Assembly: GCA_038225855.1 (NCBI GenBank)
Contig: JBBRQU010000001.1
Coordinates: forward strand, 124,001 to 188,000
Direction of reading: 5' to 3'
Source: CAHJXF01 sp038225855
GTDB taxonomy: Bacteria; Pseudomonadota; Gammaproteobacteria; Burkholderiales; Burkholderiaceae_D
DNA length: 64,000 bases
Both the position numbers and the translations under genes were made by a program. Positions 38,305 to 47,024 of the stretch are shown here, in pieces. Numbering within the stretch: position 1 is the stretch's first letter; every line of letters begins with the position of its first letter. The notes beneath the pieces are model-generated. The model was not told the DNA's origin and did not search any database. It worked only from the letters and a program-made list of their open reading frames with translations.

Positions 38305-39585
38305 CTAGCCGATCAAATTGGAAAATGGAATGAAACGCACCGTATCGCCCTTCGCGATGCGACGACCCGGTAGATTCTCGACGAGGCCATCGGCCCACAC
38401 GGTTGAGGTCAGCACGGCCGAGCCCTGATGCGCGAATAGATCGAGCCCGCCCGACGCATTGATGCGCGCGCGCAGATATTCCTGGCGCTTGTCGGGCCGC
38501 GGCCAATCGAAGTCGGCGCGCATCGTGAACGCGGTCGGCGTGAGGTCACGCACGCCCTGCAAGCGCAACAGCAGTGGCCGCACGAACACCAGAAAGGTCA
38601 CGAAGCCCGACACCGGATTGCCGGGCAATCCGACGAACAGTGCATCGCCGACCGCGCCATACGCGAACGGCTTGCCCGGCTTGATCGCGAGCTGCCACAG
38701 ATCGATGCGGCCCTCGGCCGCGACTGCGGGGCGAATGTGATCTTCTTCGCCGACCGACACGCCGCCCGACGTGACGATGCAGTCGCTGCCCGCCGCTGCA
38801 CGAAGCAGTGCCGCGCGCGTGGCGGCAAGCGTGTCGGGCACGATCCCCAGATCGACGACCTCGCAACCGAGCGCTTCGATGAGCGCGCGCAAGGTGTAGC
38901 GATTCGAGTTGTAGAGCGCGCCCGGCCCCAGGTCTTCGACCGCGACTTCACCGGGCATCGCGAGTTCGTCGCCGGTCGAGAAGATCGCGACTCGCGGGCG
39001 ATGCGTCACGGTCATGCGTGCCGTGCCGATCGATGCCGCAAGGCCGAGATGCTGCGGGCCGAGCCGCGTGCCCGCCTCGAGAATGGTCTGGCCGTTCTCG
39101 ATGTCTTCGCCGCGCCGTCTGATCCATTCCCCCACTTCAGGCCGCGCGTTGAACACGACGCGCGAAGCGGCTTCATCGACCGTGACCTGCTCTTGCATCA
39201 CGACCGCATCGGCGCCCTCGGGGATCAGCGCGCCGGTGAAGATGCGCGCGGCGCTGCCCGTAGCGAGCGTCGAGGCGATGTGTCCTGCGGGGATGCGTTG
39301 CGAGACGGCAAGCGTGACCGGCCGGCCTGCGCTCGCGCCCTCGAGGTCGGCGGTGCGAACCGCATAGCCGTCCATCTGCGAGTTGTCGGCGACGGGAACG
39401 TCCAGACGCGCCGTCAACGTCGCGGCGAGGACGCGGCCGCGCGCGTCGAAGGTGTCGATCTCTTCGGTCCTTGCGATCGGATGCGCGGACGCGAGCACAC
39501 GTTCGAGCGCCTCGGCGACGGACATGATCGGATGCGCGCGCGGCGCATCGCCGATGGTCGAGTAGGGTTGGGGCGCAGCGGACAT
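38305..39585 (-). CDS. moeA: Molybdopterin molybdenumtransferase
   Basis: MoeA inserts molybdate into adenylylated molybdopterin. The 426 residues show domain I/II motifs DNSQMDGYAV and RIFTGALIPEGADAVVMQE. The MogA-like domain has STGDEL, NSNRYTLRALIEALG, TSGGVSVGEEDHI and KPGKPFAYG, and VGLPGNPVSGFVTFLVFV precedes domain IV. It is the first gene of moeA-moaD-moaE-crcB and is divergent from manC across 146 bases. Confidence 0.96.
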   Translation of the reverse strand: MSAAPQPYSTIGDAPRAHPIMSVAEALERVLASAHPIARTEEIDTFDARGRVLAATLTARLDVPVADNSQMDGYAVRTADLEGASAGRPVTLAVSQRIPAGHIASTLATGSAARIFTGALIPEGADAVVMQEQVTVDEAASRVVFNARPEVGEWIRRRGEDIENGQTILEAGTRLGPQHLGLAASIGTARMTVTHRPRVAIFSTGDELAMPGEVAVEDLGPGALYNSNRYTLRALIEALGCEVVDLGIVPDTLAATRAALLRAAAGSDCIVTSGGVSVGEEDHIRPAVAAEGRIDLWQLAIKPGKPFAYGAVGDALFVGLPGNPVSGFVTFLVFVRPLLLRLQGVRDLTPTAFTMRADFDWPRPDKRQEYLRARINASGGLDLFAHQGSAVLTSTVWADGLVENLPGRRIAKGDTVRFIPFSNLIG

Positions 39586-39731
39586 GGCGGCATTTTATGC
39601 TGGCGGCAGTGCGCTTCGCGCGCGACCTGCACACCTCGTCTTGTCCCTGAAGTGGCAACACGCCCTTGTGCTCGGGTAATATCGTCGCCCATCGACTTAT
39701 TCGACTCGGGCACTGACCCCGAGAGCCAACG

Positions 39732-41240
39732 ATGATCCTTCAACCCGTCATTCTTTCCGGAGGTTCGGGTACGCGCCTGTGGCCGATGTCGCGCGAGAAG
39801 TATCCCAAGCAACTGCTGTCCCTGGTCGGCGTAGAGACCATGCTGCAGGCCACCGCGATGCGGATGGCGGGCTTTGCGGGCCAGGTTCCCGTGGCCAGCG
39901 GACCGATGGTGGTGTGCAACGAGGAGTACCGCTTCGTATCGGCCGAGCAGTTGCGCGCGGCGGGCACGTCGGGTGGCAGGATTCTGCTCGAACCGTTCGG
40001 GCGCAACACCGCGCCGGCGTTGACGCTCGCGGCCCTGCTCGCGCAGTCGACAGGCGGCGACGCGTTGCTGCTGGTGATGCCGGCCGATCATGTGATGCGC
40101 GACCTCGCGGCCTTTCATGCGGCTATCGAAGCGGCGATCGGTCCCGCGATGGATGGCGCGATGGTCACCTTCGGCATCGTCCCCGATCGGCCCGAAACGG
40201 GGTACGGATATCTCGAAGTCGCAGTGTCGATCAATGCGGCGACCAAGCGCGTCGACGGCAAAGGACCGGCGACGCAAGCGCTCGTGGCCTTCGTCGAGAA
40301 ACCGCCGCTGGCAACCGCCCAGCACTATCTCGAAGGCGGCCATCATCTGTGGAACAGCGGCCTCTTCATGATGAAGGCGAGCGTGTGGCTGCGCGCGCTC
40401 AGGCACTTCGCGCCGGATATGCATGCGGCGTGCGAGAGCGCGCTTGAGGCGGGCGCCGTGGATCGCGATTTCGTGCGCGTCGGGCGCGACGCTTTCGAGC
40501 GATGCCCGTCGGATTCGATCGACTATGCGGTAATGGAAAAGCTGGCGCGCGCACCCGGACTCGGCATCGCGGGCGTGGTCGTACCGCTGGCCGCGGGCTG
40601 GTCGGATGTCGGCGCGTGGGACGCGGTATGGGCCGCTTCGGACAAGGACGCCGACGGCAATTCGGCGCAAGGCGACACGGTGCTCGAGGACACGCGCGGC
40701 AGCCTCGTCATCGCCGACGGCCGGCTGGTCGCGTGCCTCGGACTCGACGACATGATCGTCGTCGAAACGCCCGACGCGGTGCTGGTCGCGAAGAAGGACA
40801 AGACGCAGGACATCAAGCGCGTCGTGGCGCGCCTGAAGGCCGAATCGCGGACGCATGCCGACAGTCACCGCAAGGTCCATCGGCCCTGGGGCTATTACGA
40901 TTCGATCGACAGCGGCCCGCGTTTTCAGGTCAAGCGCATCGTCGTCAAGCCCGGCGCCAGCCTCTCGCTGCAGATGCATCACCACCGCGCCGAACACTGG
41001 GTCGTGGTGTCGGGCACCGCGCGCGTCACGCGCGGGACCGAGATCATCATGCTGGCCGAGAACCAGTCGACCTACATTCCGCTGGGCACGGTGCATCGAC
41101 TCGAGAACCCCGGCATGATCGACCTCGAGATGATCGAGGTGCAGTCGGGCAGCTATCTGGGCGAAGACGACATCGTCCGTCTCGAAGACAACTACGGCCG
41201 TCTTCACGCGCTGCCCGGCGCGAAGCCGGCTGCGGCTTGA
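39732..41240 (+). CDS. manC: Mannose-1-phosphate guanylyltransferase / mannose-6-phosphate isomerase
   Basis: A bifunctional type II enzyme (AlgA/ManC/CpsB) of 502 residues that makes GDP-mannose for surface polysaccharides. The N-terminal nucleotidyltransferase begins ILSGGSGTRLWPMSREKYPKQ, with LVMPADH and FVEKP further on. The C-terminal cupin isomerase domain has HRPWGYYDSID, VKPGASLSLQMHHHRAEHW and the zinc-binding histidines. A TAATAT box at 39677-39682 may be the -10 of its promoter. No GDP-mannose-using enzyme is encoded next to it. The glycosyltransferase at 20852 and the arn cluster are other envelope genes in the window. Confidence 0.96.
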   Translation: MILQPVILSGGSGTRLWPMSREKYPKQLLSLVGVETMLQATAMRMAGFAGQVPVASGPMVVCNEEYRFVSAEQLRAAGTSGGRILLEPFGRNTAPALTLAALLAQSTGGDALLLVMPADHVMRDLAAFHAAIEAAIGPAMDGAMVTFGIVPDRPETGYGYLEVAVSINAATKRVDGKGPATQALVAFVEKPPLATAQHYLEGGHHLWNSGLFMMKASVWLRALRHFAPDMHAACESALEAGAVDRDFVRVGRDAFERCPSDSIDYAVMEKLARAPGLGIAGVVVPLAAGWSDVGAWDAVWAASDKDADGNSAQGDTVLEDTRGSLVIADGRLVACLGLDDMIVVETPDAVLVAKKDKTQDIKRVVARLKAESRTHADSHRKVHRPWGYYDSIDSGPRFQVKRIVVKPGASLSLQMHHHRAEHWVVVSGTARVTRGTEIIMLAENQSTYIPLGTVHRLENPGMIDLEMIEVQSGSYLGEDDIVRLEDNYGRLHALPGAKPAAA

Positions 41241-41254
41241 CAAGCGAGGCGTGC

Positions 41255-41737
41255 ATGAGCATGCCGTCGAGCTTGGTCCAGGGCACGGTGGCGTCGCGAC
41301 TTGCGCGCGTCCTGACGATCGGTGCATCGATGCTCTTCCCGGTCGCGGCGCATGCACAAAGCGATGTTCGATTCGAAGAGCGTTGCGCGAACTGGGTCGC
41401 GAAGGCGGGCTATTCGCGCGACTACATCGAGCAGAAGATCGGACAGCGGCCGCCGCCCCGCGCGCGCTGGCGCAGCAACATCAAACCCGAAGAACTGCGC
41501 GACGGCGACGTGGTCGTGCTCAATCATTGGCCCGGACACGTCGCGCTGATCGAATCGATCGAGCGCGACGCCGACGGCAAGCCGCTGCGCTTGACCGTGG
41601 GCAGCTTCAACTACGGCTTCGGCACGAAGTGGATCGACAAGGACTGTGAAGTCTCGGGCCGATTCGGCGTAGAGATCCATCAGGTCGTGGCGATGAGCGA
41701 TACCAGCGGATATTGGAGGCCGGCGGCGAAGCGGTGA
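41255..41737 (+). CDS. Small secreted CHAP/BPSL0067-like protein
   Basis: A 160-residue protein with an N-terminal signal (RVLTIGASMLFPVAAHAQS). The mature part has a conserved cysteine in RCANWVAKAG, then GDVVVLNHWPGHVALIESIE and VGSFNYGFGTKW. The Cys followed by a Gly-His-Val segment is the pattern of CHAP-type amidases and of the related BPSL0067 family, which may cut peptidoglycan or act as effector-like enzymes. The function is inferred from that pattern only. It starts 14 bases after manC, so it may be co-transcribed; an ATG two codons later is also possible. Confidence 0.72.
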   Translation: MSMPSSLVQGTVASRLARVLTIGASMLFPVAAHAQSDVRFEERCANWVAKAGYSRDYIEQKIGQRPPPRARWRSNIKPEELRDGDVVVLNHWPGHVALIESIERDADGKPLRLTVGSFNYGFGTKWIDKDCEVSGRFGVEIHQVVAMSDTSGYWRPAAKR

Positions 41738-41770
41738 GTCAGCCGTCGTCGCCTCGGCGAAGGTCGGCCG

Positions 41771-41853
41771 CCGTCTCCCCGGCGAAGGTCGGGGTCCAAG
41801 TTGCTTGCTTACGGGCGTATGCGAACCTTGGGCCCCGGCCTTCGCCGGGGAGA
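41771..41853. repeat. Type B palindromic repeat
   Basis: Arms CCGTCTCCCCGGCGAAGGTC and GGGCCCCGGCCTTCGCCGGG plus GAGAC, preceded by a partial arm at 41749-41768. It sits between the convergent secreted-protein gene and thrC, ending three bases before the thrC stop codon. Confidence 0.92.
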
Positions 41854-41856
41854 CCA

Positions 41857-43296
41857 CTAACCGGCGTGCGCGACGACGTAGCGCTTCACCGCATCGACAT
41901 CGGCGGGCAGCGACGTCGAGTGCTGCGGCCTTAGAAGAAGATCTTCATAGCCGCGCGGGATTTCCGCGTCGACACCGAGCGCTTCACGAATGGTCTCGTT
42001 GAATTTCGCGGGCTGCGCGGTTTCGAGAACGATCATCGGCACGCCCGGCTTTACGTGCTCGCGCGCGACCTTGACCGCCACCGCGGTGTGCGGATCGATC
42101 ACCATGCCGGCACTCGCCGCAACATCGCGGATGGTCGCCACGCATGCGGCGTGATCGCACTGGCCCGACGCGAAGCCATGGCGCCCGGACACTTCGGCGA
42201 ACAACGCGGAGTTCGACAGATTGAATCGCCCTTCGCGTTCGAGTTGCTGCCACAGCCCCCTGAGCCGAACGGGATCGCGATCGACGAGATCGAACACGAA
42301 GCGTTCGAAGTTCGACGCCTTGCTGATGTCCATGCTCGGACTGCTCGTCGCATGCGTTTCGGCCGCGCCGCGCACGCGATAGACGCCGGTCCGAAAAAAC
42401 TCGTCGAGCACATCGTTCTCGTTGGTCGCGCACACCAGACGATCGATCGGCAGGCCCATCATGCGCGCGATGTGGCCCGCGCAGATATTACCGAAATTGC
42501 CCGACGGCACGGTGAACGAAACGCGTTCGTCGTTGCTGCCCGTGGCCATGAAATAGCCCCGAAAGTAATAGACGACCTGCGCCACCACACGCGCCCAGTT
42601 GATCGAGTTGACCGTGCCGATCGCGTGCTTGCGCTTGAACGCGGCGTCGCCGCTGATCGCCTTCACGATGTCCTGGCAGTCGTCGAACACGCCGGCGATC
42701 GCGAGGTTGTGAATATTCGGGTCGGCCAACGAAAACATCTGCGCGGTCTGGAACGCGCTCATGCGTCCTGCCGGCGACAGCATGAAGACGCGAATGCCGC
42801 GCTTGCCGCGCATCGAATATTCGGCCGCGCTGCCGGTGTCGCCCGAGGTCGCGCCGACGACGTTCAGATGCCGCCCGCTTTTGGCGAGCGCGTACTCGAA
42901 CAGGTTGCCGAGCAACTGCATCGCGAGGTCCTTGAACGCGAGCGTCGGTCCGTTCGAAAGGCCGAGCAATTGCAGCCCCGGGCTGAAATTCGCGAGCGGC
43001 GTCATCGGCGTGATCCCGGAGCTGCCGAAAGCTTCGGTCGTGTAAGTCTTCATCACGATCGCGCGCAAGTCGCCGCTCGGCATGTCGGTCGCGAAATGTC
43101 GAATGACTTCGAACGCGAGTTCCGGGTACGACAGGGTGCGCCATACAGCTAGTGTTTCGCGCGAGATCCGCGGATAGCTCGCGGGCATCGCGAGGCCGCC
43201 GTCGGGTGCGAGTCCTTCGAGGAGGATGTCGAGAAAGCGGGCGGGGCTTCCGTCGGCCGCATTGAAGGCGCCGCCGCGAGTCGAGATGTAGTTCAT
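41857..43296 (-). CDS. thrC: Threonine synthase
   Basis: The PLP enzyme makes threonine from O-phosphohomoserine. The 479 residues are of the long (proteobacterial/fungal) type, starting MNYISTRGG. The PLP lysine is in GPTLAFKDLAMQLLG. VVGATSGDTGSAA forms the phosphate loop, and FTVPSGNFGNICAG follows. The ATG overlaps the stop of the preceding VOC gene (ATGA), giving an operon hom-VOC-thrC on the minus strand. No leader peptide was seen. Confidence 0.97.
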   Translation of the reverse strand: MNYISTRGGAFNAADGSPARFLDILLEGLAPDGGLAMPASYPRISRETLAVWRTLSYPELAFEVIRHFATDMPSGDLRAIVMKTYTTEAFGSSGITPMTPLANFSPGLQLLGLSNGPTLAFKDLAMQLLGNLFEYALAKSGRHLNVVGATSGDTGSAAEYSMRGKRGIRVFMLSPAGRMSAFQTAQMFSLADPNIHNLAIAGVFDDCQDIVKAISGDAAFKRKHAIGTVNSINWARVVAQVVYYFRGYFMATGSNDERVSFTVPSGNFGNICAGHIARMMGLPIDRLVCATNENDVLDEFFRTGVYRVRGAAETHATSSPSMDISKASNFERFVFDLVDRDPVRLRGLWQQLEREGRFNLSNSALFAEVSGRHGFASGQCDHAACVATIRDVAASAGMVIDPHTAVAVKVAREHVKPGVPMIVLETAQPAKFNETIREALGVDAEIPRGYEDLLLRPQHSTSLPADVDAVKRYVVAHAG

Positions 43297-43679
43297 GCGA
43301 GTTGCGTCGAATCGACCCGCCACGGCGGGTCGATGCGGTTTTGTCCCGCATGAAAGAGGCAGATTGGATTGCCGTCGGGGTCATGCAAGCGCGCTTCGCG
43401 CCATGACCATTTCTGATCGGCGGGTTGACTATCGAACGTCAGGCCCGCGGCTTCGAGTTTCTTCACGGTCGCGTCGAGCTCGTTGCATTCGAAATAAACC
43501 ACTGTGGTCGAAGCGGCGGGCATATCGCTGCGATGGACCGAGAACGTACTGCGTCCCTCGGGACACACGAAGCGCGCGTAGTGAGGCGCGAGCACGACCG
43601 GCACCAGACCGAGCGTGCGATAGAAGCCGATAGATCGCTCGATGTCGCTGACCGCGACAGTGACTTGATTGAGTCGCAT
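43293..43679 (-). CDS. VOC (glyoxalase/dioxygenase superfamily) protein
   Basis: A 128-residue single VOC domain pair: MRLNQVTVAVSDIERSIGFYRTLGL at the start, then RFVCPEG, TVVYFECNELDATVKKLEAAG and the closing ARLHDPDGNPICLFHAG. Conserved acidic and histidine positions suggest metal binding. The reaction is unknown; it could be a glyoxalase-like or resistance-type protein. I chose 43679 because GGAG lies eight bases upstream; the ATG at 43694 contains that SD in its first codons. It is inserted between hom and thrC with overlapping ends, so it is made with the threonine enzymes. Confidence 0.88.
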   Translation of the reverse strand: MRLNQVTVAVSDIERSIGFYRTLGLVPVVLAPHYARFVCPEGRSTFSVHRSDMPAASTTVVYFECNELDATVKKLEAAGLTFDSQPADQKWSWREARLHDPDGNPICLFHAGQNRIDPPWRVDSTQLA

Positions 43680-43698
43680 TGCCGCTCTCCTCATTCAT

Positions 43699-45051
43699 TC
43701 ACGCGAGATCTTCGACGCGGATGCGCGTCACGGCCGACAACGCGGTTTCGAGCGCCTCGATGCGCGCGATCGCCGCATCGACTCTCTTCTCGATGGTGTT
43801 GTGCGTGAGCATGATGATGTCGGTCACGTGGGTTCCAACGGCCGGTTCCTTCTGCAGGACGGCCCCGATCGAAATCTGCGCATCGGCCAGGATGCGCGTG
43901 ATGTCCGCCAGCACGCCCGGCTTGTCGGCGACGGACAGGCGCAGGTAATACGCGGTGCGCACTTCTGAGATCGGCAGGATCGGCGTGGCGGATAACGCAT
44001 CAGGCTGAAATGCGAGATGCGGCACGCGATGTTCGGGGTCGGCGGTATGCAGGCGCGTGACATCGACCAGATCGGCTACCACCGCGGACGCGGTCGGCTC
44101 GGCGCCCGCGCCGGCGCCGTAATAGAGCGTTGGTCCAACCGCATCGCCCTTGACCAACACCGCATTCATCACTCCTTCGACGTTCGCGAGCAGACGCCTG
44201 GTGGGGATCAACGTGGGATGCACGCGCAGCTCGATGCCGCAGGCGCCGTGGTCCCCGGCATCATCGCTTGCCGCATCGGCCGCATCCACGCGACGCGAGA
44301 TGCCGAGCAGCTTGATGCGGTAGCCGAGCTCCTCCGCGTAGCGAATGTCTTCGGCGGTGAGTTTCGAAATGCCTTCGGTGTATGCGCGGGAAAACTGCAT
44401 CGGAATCCCGAACGCGATCGCGCTCATGATCGCCAGCTTGTGGGCCGAGTCGATGCCTTCGATGTCGAAGGTCGGGTCGGCTTCCGCGTAGCCGAGGCGC
44501 TGCGCTTCGGCGAGCGCTTCGGCGAAGCTCGCGCCGCTGTCGCGCATCGACGACAGGATGAAGTTGCTGGTGCCGTTGATGATGCCCGCGATCCACTCGA
44601 CGCGATTGGCGGTGAGCCCTTCGCGCAGCGCCTTGATGATCGGAATGCCGCCTGCCACCGCGCCTTCGAACGCGACCATCACGCCTGCCGCCTGCGCGGC
44701 GGCGAAAATCTCGTTGCCATGAAGCGCGAGCAAGGCCTTGTTGGCGGTGACGACATGCTTGCCCGCGGCGATCGCGGCGAGCACCAACGCCTTCGCATCG
44801 GTCGTGCCGCCGATCAGCTCGACCACGATTTCGACCGACGGGTCGGTCGCGACCGCGAACAGATCCGACTTGACCTGCACCCCATCGCCCACCAGGCGTC
44901 GCGCCTTGTCGACGTTGCGCGCACCGACCATCGTGACGACGATGCCGCGCCCCGCGCGACGCGTGATCTCTTCCTGATTGCGCGACAGCACGCGCAGCAT
45001 GCCGCCGCCGACGGTGCCCGAGCCGAGCAAAGCGACCTGGATGGGTTTCAT
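43699..45051 (-). CDS. hom: Homoserine dehydrogenase
   Basis: Hom reduces aspartate semialdehyde to homoserine, the branch point to threonine and methionine. The 450 residues have the Rossmann motif LLGSGTVGGGML (8-19), VTANKALLALHG, and the catalytic region AEADPTFDIEGIDSAHKLAIM. The C-terminal ACT domain (from YYLRLSVADKPGVLADI) points to feedback control by threonine. It starts at the ATG at 45051; the longer frame translates a type B repeat. Confidence 0.97.
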   Translation of the reverse strand: MKPIQVALLGSGTVGGGMLRVLSRNQEEITRRAGRGIVVTMVGARNVDKARRLVGDGVQVKSDLFAVATDPSVEIVVELIGGTTDAKALVLAAIAAGKHVVTANKALLALHGNEIFAAAQAAGVMVAFEGAVAGGIPIIKALREGLTANRVEWIAGIINGTSNFILSSMRDSGASFAEALAEAQRLGYAEADPTFDIEGIDSAHKLAIMSAIAFGIPMQFSRAYTEGISKLTAEDIRYAEELGYRIKLLGISRRVDAADAASDDAGDHGACGIELRVHPTLIPTRRLLANVEGVMNAVLVKGDAVGPTLYYGAGAGAEPTASAVVADLVDVTRLHTADPEHRVPHLAFQPDALSATPILPISEVRTAYYLRLSVADKPGVLADITRILADAQISIGAVLQKEPAVGTHVTDIIMLTHNTIEKRVDAAIARIEALETALSAVTRIRVEDLA

Positions 45052-45081
45052 CGATGCAGGGAGCGCGCATGCACTCGTCGT

Positions 45082-45206
45082 CGTCTTCCCGGCGCAGGCC
45101 GGGACCCAAGCGACGGAACCCGTCTTCCCGGCGCAGGCTGGGGTCCAAGTTGCTTCTTGGTCACGCGCGCACAAAAACTTGGACCCCGGCCTTCGCCGGG
45201 GCGACG
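45082..45206. repeat. Type B palindromic repeat, one and a half copies
   Basis: Two successive left arms (GTCTTCCCGGCGCAGGCCGG and CGTCTTCCCGGCGCAGGCTG), then one right arm CCCCGGCCTTCGCCGGGGCG plus ACG, with inner CCAAGTT and AACTTGG. The doubled left arm suggests partial duplication. It lies between hom and alaC, which read the same way. Confidence 0.92.
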
Positions 45207-45235
45207 ATCAAGAGGTCCGTGCACGTGAAGCACGC

Positions 45236-46435
45236 TCACGCCGCGGCTCGCGGCAACAGACCGTCCTTGCGGAACATGTCCTTGATGCCGCGTATCGCCT
45301 GCCGCGTGCGCGCCTCGTTCTCGATCAACGCGAAGCGCACGTGACCATCGCCGTAGTCGCCGAAGCCGATGCCGGGCGAGACCGCGACCTTCGCTTCGGC
45401 CAAAAGCTTCTTGGCGAACTCGAGCGAACCCATAGCCGCGTAGGCTTCGGGCAAGGCCGCCCAGATATACATCGACGCACGCGGCACTTCGACCTTCCAC
45501 CCTGCTTCGGCAAGGCCCTTGGTCAGCACATCGCGCCGCTTTTGATACTTGGCGGCGATCTCCTTGACGCATTCCTGCGGCCCTTCGAGCGCCGCGATGG
45601 CTGCGACCTGGACCGGCGTGAAGGTGCCGTAGTCGTGATAGCTCTTCATGCGTGCGAGCGCATTCACCAGTTCCTTGTTGCCGACCATGAAGCCGATGCG
45701 CCAGCCCGCCATGTTGTAGCTCTTGGACATCGTGAAGAACTCGACGGCCACGTCGCGCGCGCCGGGCACCTGCATGATCGACGGCGCCTTCCATCCATCG
45801 AACGTGATGTCGGCGTAGGCCAGGTCGTGCACCACCAGGATGTCGTGTTGCTTGGCGAGCGCGACGATGCGCTCAAAGAACTCGAGCTCGACGCATTGCG
45901 CCGTGGGGTTGCTCGGGAAGCCGAGGATCATCATCTTGGGCTTGGGGATCGATTCGCGAATCGCGCGCTCGAGCTCCTCGAAAAAATCGACGCCCGGGGT
46001 CATGCGCACGCTGCGAATGTCCGCGCCCGCGATCACCGCGCCGTAGATGTGGATCGGATAACTCGGGTTGGGCACCAGCACCGTGTCGCCGCGATCGAGC
46101 GTGGCGAGCATCAGGTGCGCGAGGCCTTCCTTCGAGCCGATCGTGACGATCGCTTCGGTGTCCGGATCGAACGTCACGCCGTAGCGCGACTGATACCAGT
46201 TGCAGATCGCGCGGCGCAGGCGCGGGATGCCTTTCGAGACCGAATAGCCGTGCGTGTCGAGGCGTCTGGCGGCTTCCACCAGTTTGTCCACGATGTGCGA
46301 AGGCGTGGGTCCGTCGGGGTTGCCCATGCTCATGTCGATGATGTCTTCGCCGCGATGACGCGCGGCCATCTTCAGCTCGGCCGTGATGTTGAAGACGTAG
46401 GGGGGCAGGCGCTTGATGCGCGAAAACTCTTTCAT
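45236..46435 (-). CDS. alaC: Class I aminotransferase, AlaC-like (glutamate-pyruvate)
   Basis: A 399-residue fold type I PLP enzyme. DIIDMSMGNPDGPTP starts the core, KGIPRLRRAICNWY and VTIGSKEGLAHLMLAT follow, and FPSNPTAQCVELEFFE is the substrate loop. The PLP lysine is in FFTMSKSYNMAGWRIGF. The sequence pattern is that of AlaC alanine transaminases; related proteins are also annotated LL-diaminopimelate or aspartate aminotransferases. Its place upstream of hom and thrC is common in betaproteobacteria. The ATG at 46435 is chosen because the frame above it lacks family sequence. Confidence 0.92.
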   Translation of the reverse strand: MKEFSRIKRLPPYVFNITAELKMAARHRGEDIIDMSMGNPDGPTPSHIVDKLVEAARRLDTHGYSVSKGIPRLRRAICNWYQSRYGVTFDPDTEAIVTIGSKEGLAHLMLATLDRGDTVLVPNPSYPIHIYGAVIAGADIRSVRMTPGVDFFEELERAIRESIPKPKMMILGFPSNPTAQCVELEFFERIVALAKQHDILVVHDLAYADITFDGWKAPSIMQVPGARDVAVEFFTMSKSYNMAGWRIGFMVGNKELVNALARMKSYHDYGTFTPVQVAAIAALEGPQECVKEIAAKYQKRRDVLTKGLAEAGWKVEVPRASMYIWAALPEAYAAMGSLEFAKKLLAEAKVAVSPGIGFGDYGDGHVRFALIENEARTRQAIRGIKDMFRKDGLLPRAAA

Positions 46436-46565
46436 GCGGGCCTTTGGTGAACACTGCATGGCAGCCGTTGGATCGCTGCCATTCGGGCGGTGATGCAGTG
46501 CGAGGCGATTATAATTCAGCGCCTTTCATCTTCCCGACGCGCATCGCGTCGCGCGTGGTCCCCTT

Positions 46566-46991
46566 GTGAAACTCCACGCCCTGCCTCCTTCGTCGTCCAA
46601 CGTGTTCACCGCCTACGGCGATGGTTATGTCGAGGTCAACGCGGTCCGCTTCGAGCGCAGCATCGTCGTCGTGCCGGACCAGGCTGTCGTGGACTGGCCG
46701 GTCGCGAGCTTCGAAGATCTTTCGGCGGAAAATTTTGCATCGCTTGCCGCGATGAATCCCGAGCTCGTTATCTTCGGCAGCGGAGCGAAGCTGCGCTTTG
46801 CGCACCCGCGCCTGACTGCGCCTCTCTACGCACGCGGTATCGGGGTCGAGACGATGGACCTCCATGCCGCCTGCCGCACCTACAACATCCTGGTGGCCGA
46901 AGGGCGCAAGGTCGTGGCGGCGCTGTTGATTTCCCCTCGTCATGCCGACGAGCGCAGCGACAAAGAATTCCCTCCGGGTCGCATCCCGTAG
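46566..46991 (+). CDS. Mth938-like (DUF498) domain protein with repeat-derived C-terminus
   Basis: A 141-residue protein starting at GTG (MKLHALPPSSSN). Residues 12-120 match the Mth938/NDUFAF3-like fold: VFTAYGDGYVEVNAVRF, ELVIFGSGAKLRFAHPRL, GIGVETMDLHAACRTYNILVAEGRKVVAALL. The biochemical role is unknown; the mitochondrial relative helps assemble complex I. The last ~18 residues (PRHADERSDKEFPPGRIP) translate the left arm of a palindromic repeat, so the original stop has been replaced. It is divergent from alaC. Confidence 0.87.
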   Translation: MKLHALPPSSSNVFTAYGDGYVEVNAVRFERSIVVVPDQAVVDWPVASFEDLSAENFASLAAMNPELVIFGSGAKLRFAHPRLTAPLYARGIGVETMDLHAACRTYNILVAEGRKVVAALLISPRHADERSDKEFPPGRIP

Positions 46992-47024
46992 CCGATGAGA
47001 TTTCTCGCTGCGCTCGAAATGACA
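46938..47024. repeat. Type C palindromic repeat spanning the Mth938/arnT junction
   Basis: Imperfect inverted arms: GTCATGCCGACGAGCGCAGC on the left and the complement of GTCATTTCGAGCGCAGCGAG on the right, joined by a GGATGC-rich middle (as read on the minus strand). Read on the minus strand it gives the FRAQREISS peptide often seen as spurious small ORFs in many bacteria. It contributes the stop of one gene and the first ATG of the next. Confidence 0.82.
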
